Below are positions 21,418-30,786 of a stretch of DNA of 64,000 nt, piece by piece (the stretch's first letter is position 1; each line of letters begins with the position of its first letter). Below the pieces are notes generated by a model. It saw only the letters and a program-made list of their open reading frames with translations. It was not told where the DNA came from and did no database searches. The stretch covers positions 2,976,001 to 3,040,000 of the forward strand of contig JAJUBI010000005.1 of assembly GCA_022419385.1 (NCBI GenBank), written 5' to 3'. Position numbers and translations under genes: made by a program. Source of the DNA: Paraconiothyrium sp. Pb-2020 (lineage: Eukaryota; Ascomycota; Dothideomycetes; Pleosporales; Didymosphaeriaceae).

Positions 21418-22960
21418 CAACTCTGAAGTTTAGGCACAAAGTTCGCAGATCCTCAATACTGCGAGGCCTTGAGACGATTGATTGAGTTTTGGAAAGTGAC
21501 ATACTTAGCGATCTTCTGTTTCTCGTGCGTTGACTGTCCATGGCCAAAGTTGCAAAGAGTGAGACATTACAAGGCAAATATGTACACAAGATCCATACTT
21601 CAAGGGCGACAATGATCATACATATCGTACAAGCGGAGCGTGAAGAACTCTGGGCTCTCAGGAGGTAGCTCTCATTCGCTTATTCGGGGTGGGTTATGGT
21701 GCGTAGCTCCTTCGGAATAGGCAACTAATCCCATCGACCCGTTTCGGTCGCAGGTTTTCGACATTGCTACAACATTCGGCTACCAACAATGGGTGCTGCT
21801 ATGCTTTCGGAATCCCGACAGAAGTGCCACCACGTGCACACCTTCCAGGACTCGGGACGCTTAGGCTGTGCGCTCCTACCGGCTGATTGTCCCTGTCGGT
21901 TGTGGTCCGAACGCGCAATCACGGCAAACCTCTCAACGCCATGCATACAACTCTCGCACACGTCAATCAATTGCTTCGACGCTCTGTTTCGACGATGATC
22001 TCCCTGATCGGTAATGCCGAAGGCCGTAAACCCTACAGTACCGCTTCGCTCAAGGTATAACTACCAATGGGCAAGTTGGACACTGTGTCGCCGCATCCGC
22101 CGCGGACCACCACATCATGCACTTTGCCGCACATCCTCATGTTCGTCCAACCAGCCACGCCTGTACCGGCGCTGCACGTTATAGAACCCTGTGGTAGAGG
22201 TTCGCTTACACAACCACTGGTAGGAAGGTTGTGTTCGTCTTTGCTAGTGTCGCCTACAATATATCCGCCTCTCATCTATTCCGCACACCTCCCCCATCGA
22301 CGTGCGGGACGATCGCCAATCGGCACGGACGATGCCTTGAAAGCTTGGTACCTGTGTAATGAACATCAATATATGCATCGCGCTAGTTCCGAAACTTGGT
22401 GCTCCCATCAGCCGTGAGAACTTGTAATTGCGCAAGTGATACGGGACACGCGGAGTGCTTTTCTGGAACGAAAATTGATTGCAGACCAGGAACGAGATAT
22501 GGCCGAGTGATCGGGCAGAGGCAGCACGCGGCCGCCTATATGGCTAGCGAAGTTCGTGTTGCTCCTTCTATTGATGACATTCCTCCAGCCTTTCTGTCGC
22601 TCTTCTTGGTGGCCGTAGTCGCTATCGCCATGTCAAGTGCTCATCGCAGACGAGCCGCGAGATCGCATCTATATCGGACGTTGTGTATTGGTTACACGAC
22701 ATACATGTATGTTATTGCTACACTGGCACAAGCGGGTGAGTCCCCAGACCAGCGCTTTACGGTTGTGTTCCACAGTGATTTCTGTGCTTCTTACTGATAC
22801 GTAGTTATAGGTGACCAAACGGCTGTAACGGCTATAATGGCTGTATCGGAAGAAAACATGATAGCACGCAGCGGCACCGCTATAATACCATCGGCTCCGC
22901 GTACGTAGCCTCCCACCCACTATCAACTCTGTGAGCATGAGTTCTGATTAGGCGTTACGC
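21418..22960. other. 1.5 kb without a confident gene
   Basis: Several 60-130 codon frames occur. One (22396-22797) contains a hydrophobic segment (FLSLFLVAVVAIAM) but has no conserved feature. Near 22,820-22,910 a plus-strand stretch encodes IIPSAPR, like the repeat of the following surface protein, so an upstream exon of that gene may lie here. Its join could not be fixed. Confidence 0.4.
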
Positions 22961-24678
22961 ATGCTAGGAACAGCTGCTTTAGCTTCTGCACTCAAAACTT
23001 CGACGAAGTTCCCTACAGGTCTCATTCCGTCGGCACCTCGAACCTCGAGCATAATACCGACAGAGCCTCCCGACGTTGCACGTTTTCCTACAGGTCTCAT
23101 ACCGTCAGCACCTCGATCCTCTAGCACAATATCAACAGCGCCTTCTATACCGGGCAAGCCATCACTAGCAGCGCCTCCTACTACAATATCTGAGGTCGCA
23201 GTACCATCATCAGTAGCTATACCTCCAGCACACACAGTTCTGATACCCTCCGCACCAATCTCATCAATACCACGATCAACTACCTTTGATTCACTTTCTT
23301 TGCCAGTCAATACATTTCCTACATCCATCAACGGAACAATCCCAACAAGCGCCACCAATGTCGTCCCCACAATACTACCAACCGGTATGACTTCCACACA
23401 GGAAGGCCTTCATCCAATCCCAGCGCCAAGTACCAATCCCGGCGACCCTGATGGCCACCACGAGATCCCAGAACCCAATTATACAATAACCCTTCCTTGC
23501 CGCGGATGTTCTCCTGTTGTCGAGATTTCAGCAACCGGCTGGGAGACCATCCCTTCGTTTCCTATCAATGTTCCACCTGCACAGGAGGTAGAGACGAAAG
23601 CCGGTAGTCCTCCAGTCATAACACCAATCATTACTCTCCCGGCTGGCACTTCGAATGTGGTCGTCAAGCCGGATACGTCGGGCGGTGCTCTTATCATCGG
23701 TGATTCCAAGACAGTGAAACCTGGCGAAACTGTTACCGTGGGAGGCACGCCTCTCGTGGTGCACACCTCTGATGGACAAGCCAACCTCGTTATTGGCGCC
23801 ACGCAGACAATACCCCTAAGACTGCCCAGCAACCTGCCCGTAGCTACCGTGACTATCGGAAACTCACCCATGGTTGTCAACCCTGCGCCCTCAGGCGCCA
23901 ACTTCATCGTCGGCGATACGACTGTTAAGCCGGGTCGAATAGTTACAATCTCCAACACGCCTGTCGCCATCCGGATACATGGCTCACGCACCGAGCTTGT
24001 ACTCGCCGGCACCCAAACCGTTCCTCTCGCCCCTGCCGATGCCCAAATCACAGACACCACCGTCCTCCTTCCCATCACCCTCGCCAACGGCGCAGTCGTG
24101 ACCCCCATGCCGCCCATAGTTTACGACCCCAACGTCATCATCCCCGAAAGCTACGTGCTGTCGCCCGGGGAAACCTTACGCCCCGGTGCTCCACCCATAA
24201 CCATAATGGGAACAACCTACTCCCTCGATGGCAGCGCCACGGCCCTCGTCATAAACGGACAAACCACGAATCTACGCCCTTCCTACGGTACTCTTGTCAC
24301 CACCATCTCCGCTGCGCCGCTGACCCTTTGGGGACATGTGTACACCGCCAACCGCGCAGGTTATTATAGTCTCGCGCCGGGACGACGCTCGTACCAGGGG
24401 GGCCGGCGGTTACGGTGTCGGGCAGTGTGGTTTCTTTAGAAGCGGCTGGCACCGCTGCCGTTATCCAGGGTAGTACGAGCGCAATGCAGCCAGTGACAGC
24501 GATCGTTACTCTTATGAGGAGCTCGGGCGGCCCGCCTGGTGGTGCGGCAGGGACGGCAACTGAGGCACCGTTACCGACGGTGGGGAAACACTCTGGTGGA
24601 ACGGCGAGGGAGGCGTGGGTTGAGCGCATCTTGTGGATTGGAATGGTGCTGGTGGGCTGGTTGGGGATTTGGCTGTGA
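22961..24678 (+). CDS. Repetitive Pro/Ser/Thr-rich cell-surface protein, frameshifted
   Basis: One long frame from ATG 22961 continues, with a single one-base frame change at about 24380-24384, to TGA 24676-24678. The first 160 residues are Pro/Ser/Thr-rich with a 25-residue tandem repeat (PTGLIPSAPR). From about 235 on, beta-type repeats of the form V-x-PG-x-TVT-x-GTPL then LVIG-x-TQT recur, as in many secreted Dothideomycete proteins. The C-terminus is hydrophobic (ILWIGMVLVGWLGIWL), consistent with a GPI-anchor signal. In the frame after the shift, the repeat signature (LVPGGPAVTVSGS) resumes immediately, so the two halves belong to one ancestral gene. The N-terminus lacks a clear signal peptide and may be incomplete. 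Function is probably wall or adhesion related, by composition only. Confidence 0.6.
23005..23154 (+). repeat. Imperfect 75-bp tandem repeat within surface-protein gene
   Basis: Two adjacent copies (about 23005-23079 and 23080-23154) encode KFPTGLIPSAPRTSSIIP and RFPTGLIPSAPRSSSTIS. The TACAGGTCTCAT block recurs 75 bp apart, which is exactly 25 codons. Third-position changes show divergence after duplication. Confidence 0.85.
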
Positions 24679-25065
24679 GGAGGGAGAGGAAAGGGTAGAA
24701 AGGGTGGTTCAGAGAAGACATCAATGTAGATATACCATAGTTATTCCTTGCATGGTTGAGAGACATATACGAGATATTATCCAAGTGTAGCGCTTTGTCG
24801 AAAGTTTAGGACAGGTCCCTCCAGGATAAGCAGTACCCGAACCTTTGATCTAGTACTATGACCATTGGACCGAACGGACGGTAAAGGGCATAAGAGGCAC
24901 CCAAGAAGCACCAACCTGAGTTTGAGTTACATTACAAACCTGGACCGCATTGATCGATGACTGCATATTCGCTGCTTGTTGTCTGATTCTCTTAGATCTA
25001 CCTACCCAAGAAACGTTGCGTCGCAACTAATTTGAGCGTGCGCCCATATACACAAGTATACCGTC
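24679..25065. other. Intergenic, nothing recognised
   Basis: About 390 bp between the surface-protein stop and the small interrupted minus-strand ORF. No feature seen. Confidence 0.5.
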
Positions 25066-25380
25066 TTACTCCATGTTTCGAAGCCAAATCCCAGAATCCC
25101 CACCATTCAAATGCTCGTACATAGATACAAGAATGCCCCTACACTCAGCATCCATCTCCATCTTGCGCTTCTTCAGCTCATCCGCAGAGCACACAAAGCC
25201 CTACATACCTTCCTCCATACCCACGTTCCTCCACCAAGGCGCGCCCGGCCCTTTCTCCAAGAACATCTCCTCCGCATCCCCGACCTGCCTCCTCTCACTA
25301 ACCTCCATGCCCAGCTGCCCGTTGAGCTTCAGCCGCATAGACCGATTACCTTGTGCCCGTCCTTGAGAGGACCGGATCAT
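25066..25380 (-). pseudogene. Small ORF interrupted by one in-frame TAG
   Basis: The minus-strand frame from ATG 25380 encodes 59 residues to TAG 25201-25203. It then continues in the same frame for 44 more residues to TAA 25066-25068. Both halves have protein-like composition (e.g. LNGQLGMEVSERR before the stop, and SADELKKRKMEMDAECRG and MYEHLNGGDSGIWLRN after it). It begins 40 bp downstream of the PDK stop on the same strand. It may be a small gene broken by a nonsense change, a gene with an unrecognised short intron, or a chance frame in the PDK 3' region. No family recognised. Confidence 0.35.
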
Positions 25381-25419
25381 CTCCGAAGATGTCCACTCGT
25401 CTCTCCTGACTGGTAATTG

Positions 25420-26952
25420 CTATTGGAGAGGTTCGGAGGATGAGGAAAGACGGTTGAGATGCAAGTAGACGTCTGTGCCGTAGCTGTGAAACGTATTAGT
25501 TAGTGTCGAGATAGGGGAGCGGGATTAAACTCGCCCTTCCATGCTAATAAGCTTTAGATCGCCGCCAAAGTACCGCGCGTACAGCCGTGAAATAGGTAGC
25601 CCGTAGCCAAAGCCCGCCATGGGCGCCTTGAAGTCACTCTTGTTAAAGTCCGGGTCCAGGCTCGGCGTCTGGTCCACAGTCGTGTACATGTACGTCCATA
25701 CAAGGGGGATTGCAGACCGCGGAATGCCGCCTCCTTCATCCGTAATCTTGATGGTGATGTCCTCCTGACCCTCGGCGACGATGACCTTCGTCACCGGGAA
25801 GTCCTCTTTATCTTGCCCCCGTGTTTCTACCACCGCGCGCAGCGAGTTCTTAAGTGTCTCAAAAAGCATGTGTGACAAGTGGCCGGGGACGTACATGAAG
25901 CTGATGTCGGGGTTGCACACTAGCTGGACCTTGGGCGCCTCGAACAAGCCATAGTGATCCTCGCACACGAATCGCGCATTCTCAATTGCCTCCTGCGCAA
26001 GCTCTCGGACATTGGTCTTGGTGCAGATGATACCGACATAATTAGGATCGGAACGCTGACGCTGATCGGTAAGTGCGATGTGCTGGCCGATCAGCATGCG
26101 GATCCCAATGCGGCTCATGTAGAAGCGGTCGAGGAACGCTTGGATGTTGTGATCGATCTGCATGCGCTGCTTCTTGCGCTTCCATTCCAAGATGCCCTGT
26201 GCGACTGTGGTGACGACGCTGTCGTGGCGCCGCTTGATCTTCTCGAGCGTCTCGGCGAACTTTGTGTTGTAGGCGGCAAGCTCGACGGGCCAGTCCTGAC
26301 CGTCGTCTGCGGCAGCGTAGTATCTTCGCGCAGTTGCAGCACCCTTGACTTCCCTGCCGTTCCCGTTCCCGTTCCCATTGCCATTGCCGTTCTCGGGCGC
26401 CGACCTGTACTGGCCCTGCTTGATGCTTGGATTCTGCGTGCCCTTGGACGTCAACTCGGTCTTCTTCGCCGGTTTTAAGAGCCGATTCTTTACTTCGGAG
26501 GTGATGTTCGGTCGGGACAAGTTGGTAAGCTCCTGCGGTAGACAGATGAGTCAAGAATGTTGGAAAGGAGCAGCCTAGCACATACATCGAATGACTGTGC
26601 GTACCAATCCCGCACCCTGCATATTGAGGGCATCTCATTAAGGCCATCGGGAAGCTCGTGGAGTTCTTGTACGCGGTGGGCAAGTCGTATGGGGAGCTCT
26701 TCGGAGAGAAATTGTGAGGCGCGGAAGAGGGTCCCCGTAGAAGGCTTCTCGCCGAATTGCACCATCTGTCGGAGGGACACACCTAAGTACAGTTCAATAA
26801 GTACTCATGATTGCGGTTTCGATATACGCACTGGTCGCCGGGAAGTTGCTGTAGTGCTGTTGCTGTTAGCATGTAGGACATGGGACGATTGAAAAGAAGT
26901 CGCGCCGCACCTTGATGGTGTCCATCAGCCTCTCTGTCCGTTTCCACGACAT
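25420..26952 (-). CDS. Mitochondrial pyruvate dehydrogenase kinase (PDK/BCKDK family)
   Basis: Five exons (26911-26952, microexon 26832-26862, 26586-26782, 25535-26532, 25420-25483) give 443 residues. The N-terminus MSWKRTERLMDTI then FPATSVSLRQMVQFGEKPS and RDWYAQSF are classic PDK. The GHKL ATPase part has the N-box HMLFETLKNSLRAVVE, the G1 box DEGGGIP, GFGYGLPISRLYARYFGG and the C-terminal YGTDVYLHLNRL. The kinase phosphorylates the E1-alpha subunit of the pyruvate dehydrogenase complex in the matrix and turns it off. An insert near residues 140-155 is a Gly-Asn run (NGNGNGNGNG) from a hexanucleotide repeat. The last intron must use a GC donor (gcgagt), because only that joins SMEG to YGTDV. 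Branched-chain ketoacid dehydrogenase kinase is the main alternative. Confidence 0.93.
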
Positions 26953-27983
26953 GATGTCAAATTGAAAAGGCCACCCGGCCTGCTGCGCTGCGTGTCCGCC
27001 AAGGTGTAGCTGAGGCTCAATCGATGTAGCAAAGAAGCATGCGACCGAGGGCGCACGAGCGGTAAACGCCGAAGCACTTCCGCCCCGCTATGACGCTTGA
27101 CTCAATGAGATGTTGGACCGAGGCACCACGCGTTGCGACGTGGTTACCGAACGGAAAGAGCTCAATGAACGAGACACGAGAGCAGTGAGCAAGATGTTAG
27201 GTGTTGGTGACGAGAACGGCAATTGGACGTGGTCTGCCGGCGGAGACGGATGATGCAGCCAACGCTCCCCACACTTTGAGCCTCCAGTCTCCCGCGCCGG
27301 AAGCCTTCACGTGGAGAGGAAAAGTAGGGGGTGCCCGCGTGGTATTGGAATTGAAACTTTCTTAGTCCTTCGCGCCTCCGTTATGCTTCTTTGTCTACCA
27401 GTTTCAGGTCGTGTCCTTGTGCAGCGTATCAACTGCAACCATGCAATCGGCAAGCGACCAGAGCTGCTGCTTTCCGGTCATCCTCGGGAACCAACATCTG
27501 GCGACGAAATCTTCCACAGCTCCGAGCTGCCCACGTGAGGAGCGCACCATGTGACAGCGCTACCATTAGCCGCTAATACCATCGTTTCGTCCAACATAAA
27601 CACGTCAACAAAATGCTCCAACCGCTGCGTGATTCTCTTAGGGGATATGCTTGGTGTTGAGGATGCACGTATTAATCAATGCGAGATGCGTGTTGATCAC
27701 CATAAAGCTGGTATTGGGAGAGGAGGAGAATTGGTATTTCGAGTGCGGCCAAGTCCTAGACCAGTCCCTATGACGCAGCTGTAGAAGAAACCGTCTTGCG
27801 CAGAACACCACATATATATTACATGTATACAAGACAAACAACTGCACTGCACTACCGTCCTAATCGTACGTCTATCATGTCTGCTGATGGTACAAGTCGG
27901 AACAAAAAGCTTTTCGGCCAAAGGGAATTAAAGGTTCATGCCGGAGAGAGAATCGAAGGAGAACAGCCGTACGCGCACTGCAT
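26953..27983. other. 1 kb intergenic, promoter side of PDK gene
   Basis: Separates PDK (start 26952) from cytochrome c (end 27984), both on the minus strand. Frames at 27311-27538 and 27551-27784 are featureless. No RNA gene or repeat seen. Confidence 0.45.
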
Positions 27984-28710
27984 TTACTTTGTCTCGTTCT
28001 GGAGGAAAGTGATGAGATCGTTTCGGTCCTTAGGCTTCTTGAGACCACCGAAAGCCATCTTCGTACCGGGAATGTACTTCTTGGGGTTCTCGAGGTACTC
28101 GAACTGAACGGAATTAGTTTTGAACTTGCTTGGCGCCCGTGTCAAGTGAGCTTACCAGAGTGTCGTTGCCCCACTCAACGCCCTTCTGCTTGTTGGCGTC
28201 GGTGTAGGAGAAACCCTCAACCTGTCCAGACTTGCGGCCGAAGAGACCGTGTAGGTTGGGGCCGATCTTGTTACCCTCGCCCTCCTTCAGGGTGTGGCAC
28301 TGAGCGCATCGGGTCTGCTAGACATTAGTCTCGGATCGGGAAGGCCGGGGGTGTCGGCGAGGCCATTGACGGCACTTTGGCATCTGTCGTACCTTGAAGA
28401 GGTTGGCACCCTTCTTAGCATCGCCTGTGATGATACGTGAGCAATGGCCTTGATGAAGTACGAGCTGCAGGAAACGCAGTGTCCGCTGCGCCCGTCTCTA
28501 CCGGATGTTGAGCGCAAAGCCGCCAGATGGCTGTAGGAGCCTTGGGAGTGGGCGAGCAAGCCTGGGTTTCGATCCTCAGGCTATCGGCGCTCCTCAGGGC
28601 AGTATCCGATGCGATGCGATGGCTCAATGTCTGGAACAGAGACGTGGCGATGCGGGCACCTGGATGACGTTTGGCAGCAGGCGTGCGGACGTACCCTGTT
28701 CGAAACCCAT
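27984..28710 (-). CDS. CYC1: Cytochrome c
   Basis: Four exons (28695-28710, 28393-28424, 28156-28314, 27984-28103) give 108 residues. The first exon is only 16 nt (MGFEQ plus one base) and is followed by a 270-bp intron, the longest intron in the gene. Signature elements: the heme attachment CAQCH, GPNLHGLFGRKSGQ, YTDANKQKGV, and the C-terminal YIPGTKMAFGGLKK with the axial Met. This is the soluble electron carrier between complexes III and IV in the intermembrane space. Length matches fungal cytochromes c. It is divergent from the short-chain dehydrogenase gene. Confidence 0.97.
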
Positions 28711-29210
28711 TGTGGATAGAGAGAGGAAGCTGAAGTAGCTGTGGGACTGGGCAAGTAATGGAGCGGAAGCGTGGACGTCGAGCAAGCCGGCTTATGAGAT
28801 GGGAGGTAAAAAAGCTGATGATGGGAAAGCAGGAGAGAGTTTTTGAGCGTCACCGACTTGGCACTAAGCCGCGCAGAAGGGCTCGAGCGGGCCCCGTCGC
28901 AGCCAATGAGGATGCCGCTGAAAGCAATCGAGCAAAGTGGCTCGGGCGAAGACGGGACGGCGGAAATGAGCGCCTGTGCAAGCAAAAGCAAGCCATGACA
29001 GTCGCCGTCCCCGTGACCTCCACGTCGCCATTACACGCCGTGGCATGGAGACGCGGTCCAGCCCGCAACCGGTTACTCACCTCTGCGCTCGGCTGGCTGG
29101 CTCTACCATAGTACATCCCTCCCAGTGCGAGAGATACCGTATCCCACGTACCAACAACCTCGGTCTGCAGCGCGCCCTGCTGCACCAGCCTCTTGCGCCA
29201 CACACGCGCC
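28711..29210. promoter_or_regulatory. Divergent promoter, cytochrome c / SDR
   Basis: 500 bp between oppositely oriented start codons. The regulatory regions of both must lie here. The 117- and 120-codon frames on the two strands (28758-29111 and 28850-29212) are antisense to each other with no domains. No HAP-complex CCAAT site is claimed, though CAGCCAATGAGG near 28898-28909 contains a CCAAT core. Confidence 0.45.
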
Positions 29211-30278
29211 ATGAATCAGATCCCCGACGTCTTGTACGCAGATCGCGAATCCACCACCTGGCTCATCCTCGGCGCGAGCAGAGGCATCGGCCTCGAGTTC
29301 GTGCGCCAGCTGCTGCAGCGCGGCGAGCGCATCATAGCCACGGTGCGCGAGCCCTGGGCCGCGCATGCGTCTGCGCTGTGGGGCCAGGCTGGGAGCGATC
29401 ATGGCCGCTGCCAGATGTATATATGTGACGTCCTAAGTGAAGACAGCATCATCGTACGTTGTCGCAACTGCACCTTTCGCAGACATGGGTGCTTCTTGTC
29501 TGGTTGCGTCAGAGGCGCCGTGTCGAGTCGACTGACCACCACCAACGCAGAAATTCGTCAGCCAGCTCATGGGCATCCGCAACCTCAAAATAGATTATGT
29601 AGTCATCAACGCCGGTGTCCTGCGATACCCCAATGTAAGAGACGCGCGCTTGATGCTCAGAGGCCTGCGCTGATCTTGCTAGAGAGCGACTGAGCTGTAC
29701 GTAACACTTCACCATGTCCAGCTCCTCCATCCCCGGAAATCAGCCTGCTGACTCGTTCCCCTTTCCAATCGACCAATGCTGATGGACTCAGCTCCTTCGA
29801 TGAGTTCGCCTTCCACCTGCACACCAACACCATTGGCCCCATCATCTGCGCACAAAAGCTCCTCCAAACAAACATTCCCATCGGCACCATAACCTTCATG
29901 TCGTCGGACAGTGGCTCCCACGGCAACTTCCGCGAGATGGAGGACGGTTTCGCCGCCTACGCCGCCTCCAAAGCCGCCCTCAACATGGCGATACGCCACA
30001 TGGCTGCCGAACTCAAGCGCAAGGACGATGATACTATAATATTAGCTATGCATCCGGGTGAGGTAGCGACGTAAGTTCCATCTTGCTAGGAGTGAGGTGT
30101 CATCCCTGACTGACTGCATTGGAATAGGGACATGGCGAATATCAACGTGAGCTGGGATGTGCAGGGCATCATCACGCCCGAAGAGAGCGTGGCGAAGATG
30201 GTGGATGTAATCCAAAGTAAGGGAATACAGCATAGCGGGACGTTTTGGACTTTTGAGAATAAGCCGTATGTCTGGTGA
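29211..30278 (+). CDS. Short-chain dehydrogenase/reductase
   Basis: Five exons (29211-29453, 29551-29634, microexon 29683-29696, 29792-30070, 30128-30278) give 256 residues in frame. The NAD(P) motif is LILGASRGIG. YVVINAGVL carries the NAG element. The catalytic Ser is in FMSSDSGSHG, and YAASK gives the catalytic Tyr and Lys. AMHPGEVATDM is the usual post-active-site PG motif. The 14-nt microexon restores RATELSFDEF, the conserved helix before the HxNTxGP segment. Cytosolic oxidoreductase of the C-factor/sniffer-like SDR group; substrate unknown. Confidence 0.92.
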
Positions 30279-30786
30279 TTGGACATGAACACGAGTTGTG
30301 ATTATACCCGTTTCGCGATATGAATCTACCGAGTCAATAAAAAGCTGGAATGCCAACACGGACTGAGCTACGGGGATGATGCAGAATGCAGTATTTGTTC
30401 TCTAACGGTAATACTTCTGAGCGACCGCACAATCTTGGACTTCAACCAAACCCATAGTCCATGAGAATCTCCCCCTCGTATGCCTTGCAGACACTACTGG
30501 ACGAAGAGGCAGGATAATCTTCGTCATAATCGACAACTACAGGCAAACTGACTCTTTGTCAGGCACCAGCTTGTGCAGAAACCTGCAGATAGGGATACAA
30601 CCGTTCCGCAGCCGTTTATGTCGACAGGACCCTTGGTGATACCAGGAAAATCGGACCCCAAGCCGTTCACGCTCAGCTTGTGGCGGTGCCACTCGGGCTA
30701 GACGCCAAGGTAGAGGACTCGGGCTGCGGAGACCTGAACGTGAAGGTGTCAAGCCAGTCGAGACACGGATGCCCGCAAACCGGGCA
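30279..30786. other. Convergent 3' spacer
   Basis: 508 bp between converging SDR and CCCH genes. No gene or repeat recognised. Confidence 0.5.

Noticed and set aside
23479..24117. 212-codon open frame antisense to the surface-protein gene
   Set aside because: It mirrors the repeat-rich sense frame; the composition is explained by codon bias of the sense gene and no domain is seen.
28758..29212. 117- and 120-codon frames on opposite strands between cytochrome c and the SDR
   Set aside because: They are mutually antisense in a divergent promoter, with no domains or conserved start.
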